Both the position numbers and the translations under genes were made by a program. A DNA stretch of 54,587 nt, taken from assembly GCF_900107125.1 (NCBI RefSeq), contig NZ_FNOU01000020.1, positions 1 to 54,587 of the forward strand, written 5' to 3'. Position 1 is the stretch's first letter; every line of letters starts with the position of its first letter. Shown one piece after another: positions 9,227 to 16,811 of this stretch. This DNA comes from Eubacterium barkeri. GTDB taxonomy: Bacteria > Bacillota > Clostridia > Eubacteriales > Eubacteriaceae. The notes under the pieces are model-generated. The model saw only the letters and a program-made list of their open reading frames with translations. It was not told the origin of the DNA and did not search any database.

Positions 9227-10242
9227 AGACGATTTTGATTGTAGACGACAGCAGGACGATTTTAGCTTCTGTACAGGATATGCTGTCGCCGAATTATTCG
9301 GTACTTGCAGCAAAGAGTGCTAGTATGGCCTATCGCTTTCTTGAGAAAAAAACAGTGGATTTAATTTTGCTGGATTTATGGATGCCGGGAGAAGATGGGC
9401 GGGTTATCATTGAAAAGTTGAAGGAGCATCCGCAGTGGTGTGAGATTCCGGTGGTGTTCTTAACCGCCGAGGTTAATCCGATATTTGAGAAGGAATGCTT
9501 CGAATTAGGCGCTTCTGACTTTGTCACCAAGCCCATTGTTTGCGAGGTGTTAAAGGTACGGATTCAGCGAATCCTGGAAAATGAAGACTTCCAAAAACAC
9601 TTGGAACAAAAAGTGCGTGAGAAACAGCGGGAGGTTGAAATCATGGCCTTCCAGGCCATCCGTACCATTGCAAATACCATTGATGCCAAGGATGCCTATA
9701 CCAATGGCCATTCTGAGCGGGTGGCGGCTTATGTTCGGGACCTTGCAGAATGTATGGGATTTGATCGGACCCAATGTGAGGATTTCCATCAGATTGCATT
9801 GCTCCATGACGTGGGGAAGATTGCCATCCCAGAAGCCATTTTAAATAAACCGGCGCCCCTAGACGATGCTGAGTATACTGTCATGAAGGCGCATACCATA
9901 AAGGGCGGCGAAATCTTAAAAGATATTAAAAGCCTTCCAGATATTGAAAAAGGGGCTTTATACCACCATGAGTTTTATGATGGCAGTGGCTATCCCTATG
10001 GCTTAGCGGGCGACGATATTCCTTATGTTGCACGGATGATTGCACTGGCGGATTCCTATGATGCTATGGTGACGGACCGCTGCTATCGTAAGGGGATGAG
10101 TCAATCCCTTGCCTGTGAAAAGATTCTTGAAGGCTTGGGGTCGCAGTATGATCCGGAGATTGGCAGGTGCTTTTGCCAAATGATTGCAAAAGAGCCTTTG
10201 GATTCTGAAGAATTGGGCGATGGTTCAGAATCCAATGGGTGA
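9223..10242 (+). CDS. Response regulator with HD-GYP cyclic-dinucleotide phosphodiesterase output
   Basis: 339 residues. The receiver (about 1-120) has D8-D9, phospho-site D51 (LLDLWMPGEDG) and K103. After a helical linker comes an HD-GYP domain with all key elements: the HSERV helix, HD at 195-196 (LLHDVGK), KAHT, HHEFYDG at 248-254 and GYPYGLAG. HD-GYP proteins hydrolyse c-di-GMP or related dinucleotides with a metal centre. It overlaps the hybrid kinase by four bases, which makes it a natural acceptor of that kinase's HPt phosphate. A ribosome site AAGGAGG lies inside the upstream gene. The specific substrate cannot be read from sequence. Confidence 0.92.
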   Translation: MKTILIVDDSRTILASVQDMLSPNYSVLAAKSASMAYRFLEKKTVDLILLDLWMPGEDGRVIIEKLKEHPQWCEIPVVFLTAEVNPIFEKECFELGASDFVTKPIVCEVLKVRIQRILENEDFQKHLEQKVREKQREVEIMAFQAIRTIANTIDAKDAYTNGHSERVAAYVRDLAECMGFDRTQCEDFHQIALLHDVGKIAIPEAILNKPAPLDDAEYTVMKAHTIKGGEILKDIKSLPDIEKGALYHHEFYDGSGYPYGLAGDDIPYVARMIALADSYDAMVTDRCYRKGMSQSLACEKILEGLGSQYDPEIGRCFCQMIAKEPLDSEELGDGSESNG

Positions 10243-10302
10243 TCGGAAAGAAAATAAGGATGGCGGCTGCGGAGGGGCTGTAAATTTCCCCTAAAAAACA
10301 AA

Positions 10303-10340
10303 GGCCTTCTGTGATAAAATAAAATCAATCACAGGAGGCC
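10303..10340 (-). terminator. Hairpin terminator for the flavodoxin gene
   Basis: GGCCTTCTGTGAT and ATCACAGGAGGCC pair over 13 positions with one mismatch. On the minus strand the stem is followed by TTTGTTTTTTAGG, giving a T tract after the leftward flavodoxin gene. Confidence 0.6.
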
Positions 10341-10347
10341 GAAAGAA

Positions 10348-10425
10348 GCACTGTCCATTTTTAACAAGCTGGAAAACCAGGATATCCTAATCCTCTGTTC
10401 CGAGGGACTCACAGGAATCAAAGGG
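10348..10425 (+). pseudogene. Possible IS256-family transposase remnant
   Basis: In the frame starting at 10351 this reads as LENQDILILCSEGLTGIK. It resembles the IS256/mutator transposase core, roughly 'LK.RGV.DILI.CVDGLTG..EAI', where the D is catalytic (here replaced by E). Only about 25 codons match; nothing recognisable lies on either side. It sits between convergent genes, where base composition also changes. The match is short and the call rests on memory of the family motif. Confidence 0.35.
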
Positions 10426-10463
10426 GGGGATCCGTATTTTTTGCCTGGCTTTTTATTAGCAGA

Positions 10464-10856
10464 CTATTCTATAATATCTGGGAGCGTTATGTTCTCTCCA
10501 ACCAAATCAATTATTTTTTTAAATCCATCCCTTTGTTTCATTGTACTCCCCAAAGAAGTGACAATTGCTGTTATATTTTCTTTTCCCACCGTCTCCACAA
10601 AACTCTTTATACCCGGGGGCATCGTTCCAGCCCATAGAGGAAACACCACAATAATTTTATCCGTCATATCTGGTTCAAGGTAGTCGACGGGTATCGTTTT
10701 TCCACTGAGTGCCATCGCTCCGGCCTTCATATAATTTACTTTACCATCCCAATTCTTATGATCATCAATCATTCTTGCTGTGGTTTGATAACGGGATGCC
10801 AGTTGCTCAGCAATTGCCTTACTTCTTCCAGTACGTGAAAAATAATATACTTGCAT
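10464..10856 (-). CDS. Flavodoxin-domain protein
   Basis: 130 residues; ATG at 10856 preceded by TAGGAGGAAGTACA on the minus strand. It starts MQVYYFSRTGRSKAIAE, a flavodoxin phosphate-binding loop (S/T-x-T-G-x-[ST]), and continues with the IIVVFPLWAGTMPP strand and loop that contact the flavin ring, then VTSLGST. This fits the short flavodoxin/NADPH-dependent FMN reductase-like class (family length 140-160, here slightly short). It probably binds FMN and carries electrons in the cytoplasm. It is co-directional with the next gene upstream, the MetH-activation-like protein, with a 17-base gap. A reductant role in cobalamin reactivation would be attractive, but it is inference from position only. 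Confidence 0.75.
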   Translation of the reverse strand: MQVYYFSRTGRSKAIAEQLASRYQTTARMIDDHKNWDGKVNYMKAGAMALSGKTIPVDYLEPDMTDKIIVVFPLWAGTMPPGIKSFVETVGKENITAIVTSLGSTMKQRDGFKKIIDLVGENITLPDIIE

Positions 10857-10873
10857 TGTACTTCCTCCTAAAA

Positions 10874-11539
10874 TTATAATCGATCATCATCCATTTTTTC
10901 TGTCCGAAAAGAACATCCAACAGCCCCGCATTGGCTGCAGTCGTGAAGGGTGGACTGGCCCTTTATACCGGCATCGGCGCCATAATAATACAGCAGCGAA
11001 TTAACGGGGATGAGCATATAGCTTTCTGTCATATCCACATCCAGGGGATGGTTTTCCGGGGCTTCGGCTTTGAGGAGCTCCAGAACGGCACCCTGGATTT
11101 CCGGAGGGATGCCATTTTCTCCCGGGGAATATTGACAGGTGAGGTTTAGCCCCTGGGACAGAAGGGCGGCTTCAATGATGGCGTTGAGTTGGTTTGCTGC
11201 GTTAAAGAGGATTTCACTGACGAGGTGGTCCAGAAGGTAGGCCTCCAAGTGCTGGCCCTCAGCCATTTTCTGTTGGCCGATGGTCTCAAAATCCCGGGAG
11301 CAGGTAATGAGTCCAATGACAATGTGGGAGCAGCAATCCACGCCGGGGAGAATGCCCTGGTACTGGTTGGGCAACACGGCGTAGCAGGTGGTGACCCCCA
11401 GACAATTCCGGGCTAGGTCGTAAAGCTGGGGGAGGGAATGGGCAGCGTGTTCGGCAGCATTGGAACCGGGCTTTAATTTAAGCTGACGAAAGATTTTTTC
11501 CTGATCGGCTTGGATTTGGGGTTTGATGAATTTAAACAT
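10874..11539 (-). CDS. MetH activation-domain-like cobalamin protein
   Basis: 221 residues; the ATG at 11539 has AAAGGAGACATCT upstream on the minus strand. It shows the features of the free-standing vitamin B12-dependent methionine synthase activation domain. These are helical N-terminal blocks with CSHIVIGLITC, an 'YSPGENGIPPEIQGAVLELL' segment corresponding to the family's R-x-SPGYgd....q motif, a TESYMLIPVNS stretch, and a C-terminal C-x2-C-x4-C-x-FR cluster. In MetH this domain binds S-adenosylmethionine for reductive reactivation of cob(II)alamin. Here it is a separate protein transcribed away from eutVW, next to a flavodoxin, the classic reductant of MetH. Which corrinoid protein it serves is unknown. 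Confidence 0.7.
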   Translation of the reverse strand: MFKFIKPQIQADQEKIFRQLKLKPGSNAAEHAAHSLPQLYDLARNCLGVTTCYAVLPNQYQGILPGVDCCSHIVIGLITCSRDFETIGQQKMAEGQHLEAYLLDHLVSEILFNAANQLNAIIEAALLSQGLNLTCQYSPGENGIPPEIQGAVLELLKAEAPENHPLDVDMTESYMLIPVNSLLYYYGADAGIKGQSTLHDCSQCGAVGCSFRTEKMDDDRL

Positions 11540-11645
11540 AGATGTCTCCTTTGGGAATTATCTATTATCATAGCATGAAATGGTGCTCAATGAAAGGACT
11601 CTGTGTCATGCAAACTTAATGTAAGCTTAACCGATCAATAACCCG

Positions 11646-11674
11646 TTGACGGATAATCAATAGTTTGCTATCAT
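11646..11674 (+). promoter_or_regulatory. Promoter of the eutVW operon
   Basis: TTGACG, a 17-base spacer and TATCAT. Transcription should start near 11682, giving a leader of about 150 bases that contains a terminator before eutV. Confidence 0.65.
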
Positions 11675-11714
11675 AATGATATCGATACAAATGAAAAATG
11701 TTTAGAGTGATGAA

Positions 11715-11752
11715 GCTCCTTTGATACAAATCAAGGGGGCATTTTCTTTTTT
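11715..11752 (+). terminator. Leader terminator (attenuator) upstream of eutV
   Basis: GCTCCTTTGAT pairs completely (with G-T wobbles) with ATCAAGGGGGC across the loop ACAA, then ATTTTCTTTTTT. It lies about 33 bases after the predicted transcription start and 80 bases before eutV, with no gene in between, so it must be bypassed for eutV expression. Just before it, GAGT (11706-11709) can pair with GCTC (11716-11719, through a T-G closing pair) around the loop GATGAA. That stem would consume the terminator's 5' arm. This is consistent with an antiterminator, but the loop lacks the canonical A1. Confidence 0.65.
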
Positions 11753-11763
11753 GAAACGGTGTG

Positions 11764-11805
11764 TTCATCCATTGCTGCGAGGGGTGTGCTGGGGCGATGG
11801 ATGAA
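11764..11805 (+). promoter_or_regulatory. Nine-base-pair stem in the eutV leader near the ribosome site
   Basis: TTCATCCAT and ATGGATGAA are perfectly complementary, separated by a 24-base GC-rich loop. The stem ends 10 bases before the AAAAGGAGAG ribosome site of eutV. Its 3' arm contains an in-frame ATG (11797) that would extend EutV by 12 residues. Function unknown; a translational control or RNA-stability element is possible. Confidence 0.4.
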
Positions 11806-11832
11806 GGATTTCAAATTAAAAGGAGAGACGTA

Positions 11833-12417
11833 ATGGATGATGGAAGAGCAACGGTCATTATTGTTGACGATGAGCCCATAACGCGCATGGATTTGAGGGA
11901 GATTTTAGAAGGGAAGGGGTACATTGTCATTGAAGAGGCCAATGATGGTTTCGATGCCATTTTGCTGTGTCGAAAGCATCATCCGGATTTAGTCTTTATG
12001 GATGTCAAGATGCCCCTTTTAGACGGGATGTCAGCCTCCCAGATTATCATGGAAGAGAAATTGGCAGGGACCATTATTTTACTCACGGCCTATACGGATC
12101 AGAAATATGTCGAGGGTGCTAAGAAAAACGGCGTAGGGGGATATATGGTCAAGCCAATTGTGGAGGGGGCCATTATTCCAACCATCGAGCTGGCCATGGC
12201 CAGGAGCAATGAGGTGCAGCAGCTCCGCCGGGATATGGAAAAGGTTTCTGAACGGCTGAAGAGCCGGATTGTTATTGAACAGGCCAAGGGGCGCCTGATG
12301 CAGCGGGGGAAAATCCAGGAGGATGATGCCTACGGCTATTTGCGCCGGGTTAGCCAGGAAAAAAATGTGCCCATTCGGCGGGTAGCCGAATATGTGTTGA
12401 TGCAGACAGGGGGATGA
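11833..12417 (+). CDS. eutV: EutV, ANTAR-domain antiterminator response regulator
   Basis: 194 residues from the ATG at 11833, chosen because AAAAGGAGAG lies 6-7 bases upstream; a poorer in-frame ATG is at 11797. The receiver has D12-D13, phospho-site D57 (VFMDVKMP), a T and K (MVKP). A coiled-coil linker (QQLRRDMEKVSERLKSR) leads to an ANTAR domain (IEQAKGRLMQRGKIQEDDAYGYLRR ... VAEYVL). ANTAR domains bind paired RNA hairpins and prevent formation of a downstream terminator. In Enterococcus and Listeria, EutV phosphorylated by EutW turns on eut genes in this way. The gene is one base from eutW. A matching terminator is found between eutW and eutA. Confidence 0.95.
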   Translation: MDDGRATVIIVDDEPITRMDLREILEGKGYIVIEEANDGFDAILLCRKHHPDLVFMDVKMPLLDGMSASQIIMEEKLAGTIILLTAYTDQKYVEGAKKNGVGGYMVKPIVEGAIIPTIELAMARSNEVQQLRRDMEKVSERLKSRIVIEQAKGRLMQRGKIQEDDAYGYLRRVSQEKNVPIRRVAEYVLMQTGG

Positions 12418-12418
12418 G

Positions 12419-13831
12419 ATGGAAACAGCGAGAAGCCTGTGCCAGCTCCACACCGATTTAACGGAACAGGAAATTTTAACCATTGAGGCCATGACCGCCA
12501 TCCTTCAGCCCATTGCCAATATGGAGGACGCTGATATTTTCATCGACTGTATCTCCCGGTCCGGGGATGCGCTGGTGGTGGCCGAAGCAAAGCCCCTGGG
12601 GAGCTTTTCCTCCTATGAAAACAGCGTTTTAGGTATGTCTGCCCGGGAGGATAATGAACCCGCGGTGGCGAGGACATTCCGACTTGGAATACCAACCAAA
12701 CATATGAAAGCAATGACCCAGGAAGGCAGGTGCGTTATCCAATCGGTGGAACCTATATTCAACGACAGCAAGGTAATTGGCGTTTTAATCCGGGAGCAGG
12801 CCATGGGTGAGCTAAAGGGCCTGGAGACCGAGCCCTTTACCATGGATGGTCTTTACCCCGATGTTTTTATTGAAGATGATAAGCAGTGGTGGCTGGCTGA
12901 ATATCTGGAAGAGGGCCTGATTCTGGTGGATCGCAATGGCATCGTTAGGTTTTGCAATAAGTGTGCTTCCACTTTATATAAGGAGTTAGGGTATGTGGGG
13001 GATATTGTCGGTCAGTCCTATAAAAATGTCCGCTTGGTCAGTATGGACTGCGGCCATTTACCAGGAACCCTGGCGAACAAGGAGACCGAGCTGGCCAACC
13101 ACTTTTTCAATATTCGCCATGTCAGCAGTGGGAAGGGCGATGATTCCTTCGCGGTCATTATCCGGGATATTACCCGGGAGCGAAAGCAGGAGCAGGAGTT
13201 GATTTTAAAATCGGTTGCCATCAAGGAAATCCACCATCGGGTAAAGAATAATCTTCAGACCATTGCCTCCCTATTGCGGCTTCAGAGCCGACGCTCTGAA
13301 AATGAAGAGACCCGGGAAAATCTGGAAAAAAGCATGTACCGTATTTTATCCATTGCCCGAACCCACGAGCTGCTGGCGAAAAATGGGATCGACCAGGTGA
13401 AGGTGATGGCTGTTATTTCCAATATTCGGGATAATCTCATGCGGATTTGTGATCCTAGCCTTGAGCTTCAGGTAGATTTAGAAGGGGATGATTTCTATAT
13501 TTCATCGGATATTGCGACGACCATTGCTCTGGTAATCAATGAAATTGCACAAAACTCCCTTAAGTATGCCTTTGTGGACCGGGAGAGGGGAAGTATTTCC
13601 ATTGAGATTACCCAGGGGCGGCTGTATTCCAGTATTGAGGTGGCTGATGATGGCTGTGGCTTTGATATTGAGAAAGTTAAAAAAGAGAGCTTAGGGCTGT
13701 CCATTGTTAAATCCCTGGTGCGGGATAAGCTCCACGGGACGTTAAAGCTGGAGTCCGATGATCGGGGAACTCGGATTGCCTTTGAATTTTCAACACAGAT
13801 GCATGATGTGCAAAATAATTGTGCCGTTTAA
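12419..13831 (+). CDS. eutW: EutW, ethanolamine-responsive sensor histidine kinase
   Basis: 470 residues, starting one base after the eutV stop, with a weak ribosome site (GGGGGATGAG), so translation is probably coupled. No membrane segments: a soluble sensor. The N-terminal sensor domain (about 1-140) is EutW-type; a PAS-like domain (about 150-260) contains LVDRNGIVRFCNKCA. The HisKA_2 dimerisation/phosphoacceptor block is KEIHHRVKNNLQTIASLL (His near 272), typical of kinases that pair with ANTAR regulators. The HATPase has NEIAQNSLKYAF, DDGCGFD and GLSIVKSL. In Enterococcus faecalis EutW autophosphorylates with ethanolamine and phosphorylates EutV. Confidence 0.93.
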   Translation: METARSLCQLHTDLTEQEILTIEAMTAILQPIANMEDADIFIDCISRSGDALVVAEAKPLGSFSSYENSVLGMSAREDNEPAVARTFRLGIPTKHMKAMTQEGRCVIQSVEPIFNDSKVIGVLIREQAMGELKGLETEPFTMDGLYPDVFIEDDKQWWLAEYLEEGLILVDRNGIVRFCNKCASTLYKELGYVGDIVGQSYKNVRLVSMDCGHLPGTLANKETELANHFFNIRHVSSGKGDDSFAVIIRDITRERKQEQELILKSVAIKEIHHRVKNNLQTIASLLRLQSRRSENEETRENLEKSMYRILSIARTHELLAKNGIDQVKVMAVISNIRDNLMRICDPSLELQVDLEGDDFYISSDIATTIALVINEIAQNSLKYAFVDRERGSISIEITQGRLYSSIEVADDGCGFDIEKVKKESLGLSIVKSLVRDKLHGTLKLESDDRGTRIAFEFSTQMHDVQNNCAV

Positions 13832-13858
13832 GGCCTTTGAATTAAACTGAATATATAA

Positions 13859-13908
13859 GGGAGCCTGCAATGGCGCAGGACTCCAATACCTTGGTGAAGC
13901 GGCCTGGG
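13859..13908 (+). promoter_or_regulatory. Candidate EutV-binding dual hairpin upstream of eutA
   Basis: P1 (13860-13884) is GGAG-CCTGC, loop AATGGC, GCAGG-(A)-CTCC. Its six-base loop has A at position 1 and G at position 4, the known ANTAR-target signature. P2 (13889-13908) pairs CCTTGGT with GCCTGGG, with one T-T mismatch, around the loop GAAGCG. It uses bases 13903-13908, which also form the 5' arm of the terminator, so P2 and terminator exclude each other. P2's loop has G at positions 1 and 4, not A1. P1 is convincing; P2 is plausible by geometry only. Confidence 0.6.
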
Positions 13909-13948
13909 CAATGGGAATTGATGAAGATTCCGATGTCCAGGTTTTTTT
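13903..13948 (+). terminator. Conditional terminator between eutW and eutA
   Basis: CCTGGGCA pairs with TGTCCAGG and, inside it, GGAAT with ATTCC, followed by seven Ts (13942-13948). It separates the constitutive regulator genes from the 16 structural genes. Readthrough would depend on EutV binding to the overlapping hairpins just upstream. Confidence 0.8.
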
Positions 13949-13972
13949 GTTGGAAAAAATGGAGGGTATCCA

Positions 13973-15400
13973 GTGAAGGAAGTTATAAAAAGTGTGGGAA
14001 TCGACATTGGAACATCGACCACCCAGCTGGTTTTCAGTCAATTGACCATCGAAAATCTGGCCAGCAGCTTTACTGTTCCACGAATCAGTATTGTGGATAA
14101 AGCGGTGTTTTATCGATCACAAATTTATTTCACCCCCCTTAAGGCAGAGGATGAGATCGACGCGGAGGCGGTAAAGGCCTTGATTTTGAAGGAGTACGCA
14201 GCGGCAGGGATTTCGCCCGGAGATTTAAAAACCGGAGCCGTCATCATTACCGGGGATACCGCACGAAAAAAGAATGCGGATGCGGTCCTCCAGGCCCTCA
14301 GTGAAATGGCCGGAAATTTTGTGGTGGCCACCGCCGGCCCGGATTTGGAGTCCGTCCTTTCGGCTCGGGGGGCCGGGACGGATGTACTGTCCCAAGAACA
14401 TCACAATTGTGTGGCAAATATTGACATTGGCGGGGGTACGAGCAACATCGCCGTCTTTGATCAGGGTAAGCTGGTGGGGACCACCTGCCTGGATATTGGG
14501 GGACGGCTGGTGCGTGTTGAGGAGGGACGAATCAGTGGGATTTACCATAAGCTCAAGGCCCTGGCCCTGGAACACGGACTTCCCCTCGAAATGGATAGGA
14601 ATGCCGATGCTGATGTTCTGGGGCAGCTGTGCCGGCTGATGGCGGACCATTTAGCTGAGGCCCTGGGGCTGATGCCCAGGGAGCCGGACCATGGACGGCT
14701 GTATACCAACGATGGTCCCCCCCTGCCAGAGGGACTGAAAATCGATGCCCTCACCCTTTCCGGAGGGGTAGCAGACTGCATGGGACAGGAGACACAGGAG
14801 GATTTTTGTTATGGGGATATTGGGATTTTACTGGGGGAGGCCATTGAAAGCCATCCGGCCTTTCAAAAGGTGGCGCGATACCCCGCCCGGGAGACAATCC
14901 GGGCGACGGTGGTGGGAGCCGGCAGCCATACCATGAATGTCAGCGGAAGCACCATCCATTATGTGGAGGCGGTCCTTCCCATGAAGAATATCCCGATTTT
15001 AAAGCTTTCCGATGAAGAGGAAGCCACCATCCCCGGCTTAATCCTGGGAATTAAGCGTCGCCTCCCCCTGTTCATCCAGGGGGATGGGCCGGGTCCTGTG
15101 GCCATTGCCCTATCGGCATCGGCCTATGAAAGCTTCCATGACATTCAGGCATTGGCCAGGGGAATCCTGGAGGGCTGCGCAGCTGTTATTCAATGGGCGA
15201 TTCCCCTGGTATTGATTCTTGAGTGTGATATCGGGAAGGTCCTGGGGAATGCGGTGGACAGCATTTTGGGCGGCAAGAAGGACATTATCTGCCTGGACGG
15301 CGTCTATGCCCAGGACGGGGATTATATTGATATCGGAAAACCAGTTGCAGGAGGGAGGGTATGCCCTGTCGTTATCAAAACAATGGTCTTTAACACGTAG
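13973..15400 (+). CDS. eutA: EutA, ethanolamine ammonia-lyase reactivating factor
   Basis: 475 residues, GTG start after GGAGGGTATCCA. It has an actin/Hsp70-like ATPase fold: phosphate-1 motif VGIDIGTSTTQ near the N-terminus, ANIDIGGGTSNIAVF in the middle (about 150) and an adenosine-type TLSGGVADC. EutA exchanges damaged cobalamin bound to EutBC for fresh adenosylcobalamin using ATP. Length matches the family. It is the first gene past the conditional terminator, with a 30-base gap to eutB. Confidence 0.95.
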   Translation: MKEVIKSVGIDIGTSTTQLVFSQLTIENLASSFTVPRISIVDKAVFYRSQIYFTPLKAEDEIDAEAVKALILKEYAAAGISPGDLKTGAVIITGDTARKKNADAVLQALSEMAGNFVVATAGPDLESVLSARGAGTDVLSQEHHNCVANIDIGGGTSNIAVFDQGKLVGTTCLDIGGRLVRVEEGRISGIYHKLKALALEHGLPLEMDRNADADVLGQLCRLMADHLAEALGLMPREPDHGRLYTNDGPPLPEGLKIDALTLSGGVADCMGQETQEDFCYGDIGILLGEAIESHPAFQKVARYPARETIRATVVGAGSHTMNVSGSTIHYVEAVLPMKNIPILKLSDEEEATIPGLILGIKRRLPLFIQGDGPGPVAIALSASAYESFHDIQALARGILEGCAAVIQWAIPLVLILECDIGKVLGNAVDSILGGKKDIICLDGVYAQDGDYIDIGKPVAGGRVCPVVIKTMVFNT

Positions 15401-15430
15401 GCAATCGGCATTAGAGAAGGAGGAAAAACA

Positions 15431-16798
15431 GTGATTTTAAAAACAAAGCTATTTGGGACGACCTATTCCTTTGGGTCTCTTCGGGAGGTCATGGCGAAGG
15501 CGAACGAAGAGAAATCCGGGGATCGGTTGGCGGGGGTTGCGGCAGAGTCTGCGGAGGAACGCGTGGCAGCCAAAGCGGTGCTTTCCCACATTACCCTGGG
15601 GGAGATACGGAATAATCCGGCAGTTCCCTACGAGGAGGATGAGGTCACACGCATCATCCAGGATGATGTGAATGAAAGCATTTATAAGGAGCTGAAGAAT
15701 AAGACGGTGGCAGAGTTCCGGGAGTGGCTATTGGATGAAAAAACCGACGGGACAATGATCCGCCGGGCCTCCCGGGGAATTACCAGCGAGATCGTAGCGG
15801 CGGTGTGTAAGCTCATGGGGAATCTGGACCTGATTTATGCGGCAAAGAAGATACGGATTACCGCCCATTGCAATACGACCATCGGACTGCCGGGGACCTT
15901 TTCATCACGACTCCAGCCCAACCACACCACCGACGATATCGATGGCATCATCGCTTCAACCATGGAGGGGTTTAGCCTGGGCTGTGGGGACGCGGTTCTG
16001 GGTCTGAACCCAGTGGATGATTCGGTGGAAAATGTTACCCGGGTTTTAAAGGCCTTTGATGCCTTTAAAAATGAATGGGCGATTCCCACCCAAATCTGTG
16101 TGTTGGCCCATGTGACCACCCAAATGGAGGCCATTGAGAAGATGAATGCCCCCATCGATTTGATGTTCCAATCCATTGCCGGCTCCCAGAAGGGGAACGA
16201 GGCCTTCGGGATTTCTGCACAAATGCTTCAGGACGGCCATGACTTAATGCTCAGCCGGGGCACCAGTACCGGTCCCAATGTGATGTATTTTGAAACCGGA
16301 CAGGGGGCAGAGCTGTCCTCGGATGCCAACAACGACTGGGACCAGCTGACTATGGAGGCCCGGTGCTACGGCCTGGGCAAGCGTTACAATCCATTCCTGG
16401 TCAATACGGTGGTGGGGTTCATCGGACCGGAATACCTGTACGATTCCAAGCAGGTGATCCGGGCGGGCCTGGAGGATCACTTCATGGGTAAGCTTACAGG
16501 GGTGTCCATGGGCTGTGACGCCTGTTATACCAACCATATGAAGGCGGACCAAAATGATATTGAAAATCTGGCCACCTTGCTGGTGGCTGCTGGGTGTAAT
16601 TATATCATGGGGGTTCCCCAGGGGGACGACTGCATGCTCATGTATCAATGCACGGGATACCATGAAGCGGCGGCCCTTCGGGAGATTTTCAACCTGCGTC
16701 CCACGGCACCCTTTGATGCCTGGATGGAGAAGATGGGCTTTTCAGAAAATGGAAGATTGACTCCCTTAGCCGGGGATGCCTCGGTCTTCATTAAATAG
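15431..16798 (+). CDS. eutB: EutB, ethanolamine ammonia-lyase large subunit
   Basis: 455 residues, GTG start after AAGGAGGAAAAACA. This is the catalytic TIM-barrel subunit of the adenosylcobalamin-dependent lyase that converts ethanolamine to acetaldehyde and ammonia. Family signatures include ITAHCNTTIGLPGTFSSRLQPNH, where the substrate-binding residues reside, GFSLGCGDAVLGLNP, QSIAGSQKGNEAFG and GVSMGCDACYTNHMKADQND. Length matches the usual 453-455. It forms the complex with EutC, encoded 13 bases downstream. Confidence 0.97.
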   Translation: MILKTKLFGTTYSFGSLREVMAKANEEKSGDRLAGVAAESAEERVAAKAVLSHITLGEIRNNPAVPYEEDEVTRIIQDDVNESIYKELKNKTVAEFREWLLDEKTDGTMIRRASRGITSEIVAAVCKLMGNLDLIYAAKKIRITAHCNTTIGLPGTFSSRLQPNHTTDDIDGIIASTMEGFSLGCGDAVLGLNPVDDSVENVTRVLKAFDAFKNEWAIPTQICVLAHVTTQMEAIEKMNAPIDLMFQSIAGSQKGNEAFGISAQMLQDGHDLMLSRGTSTGPNVMYFETGQGAELSSDANNDWDQLTMEARCYGLGKRYNPFLVNTVVGFIGPEYLYDSKQVIRAGLEDHFMGKLTGVSMGCDACYTNHMKADQNDIENLATLLVAAGCNYIMGVPQGDDCMLMYQCTGYHEAAALREIFNLRPTAPFDAWMEKMGFSENGRLTPLAGDASVFIK

Positions 16799-16811
16799 TC
16801 AGGAGAGTGTG

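Noticed and set aside
11797..11835. Alternative upstream start of EutV at 11797
   Set aside because: In frame, but poorly placed for ribosome binding and inside a stem; 11833 has AAAGGAG at ideal spacing and matches the family start.
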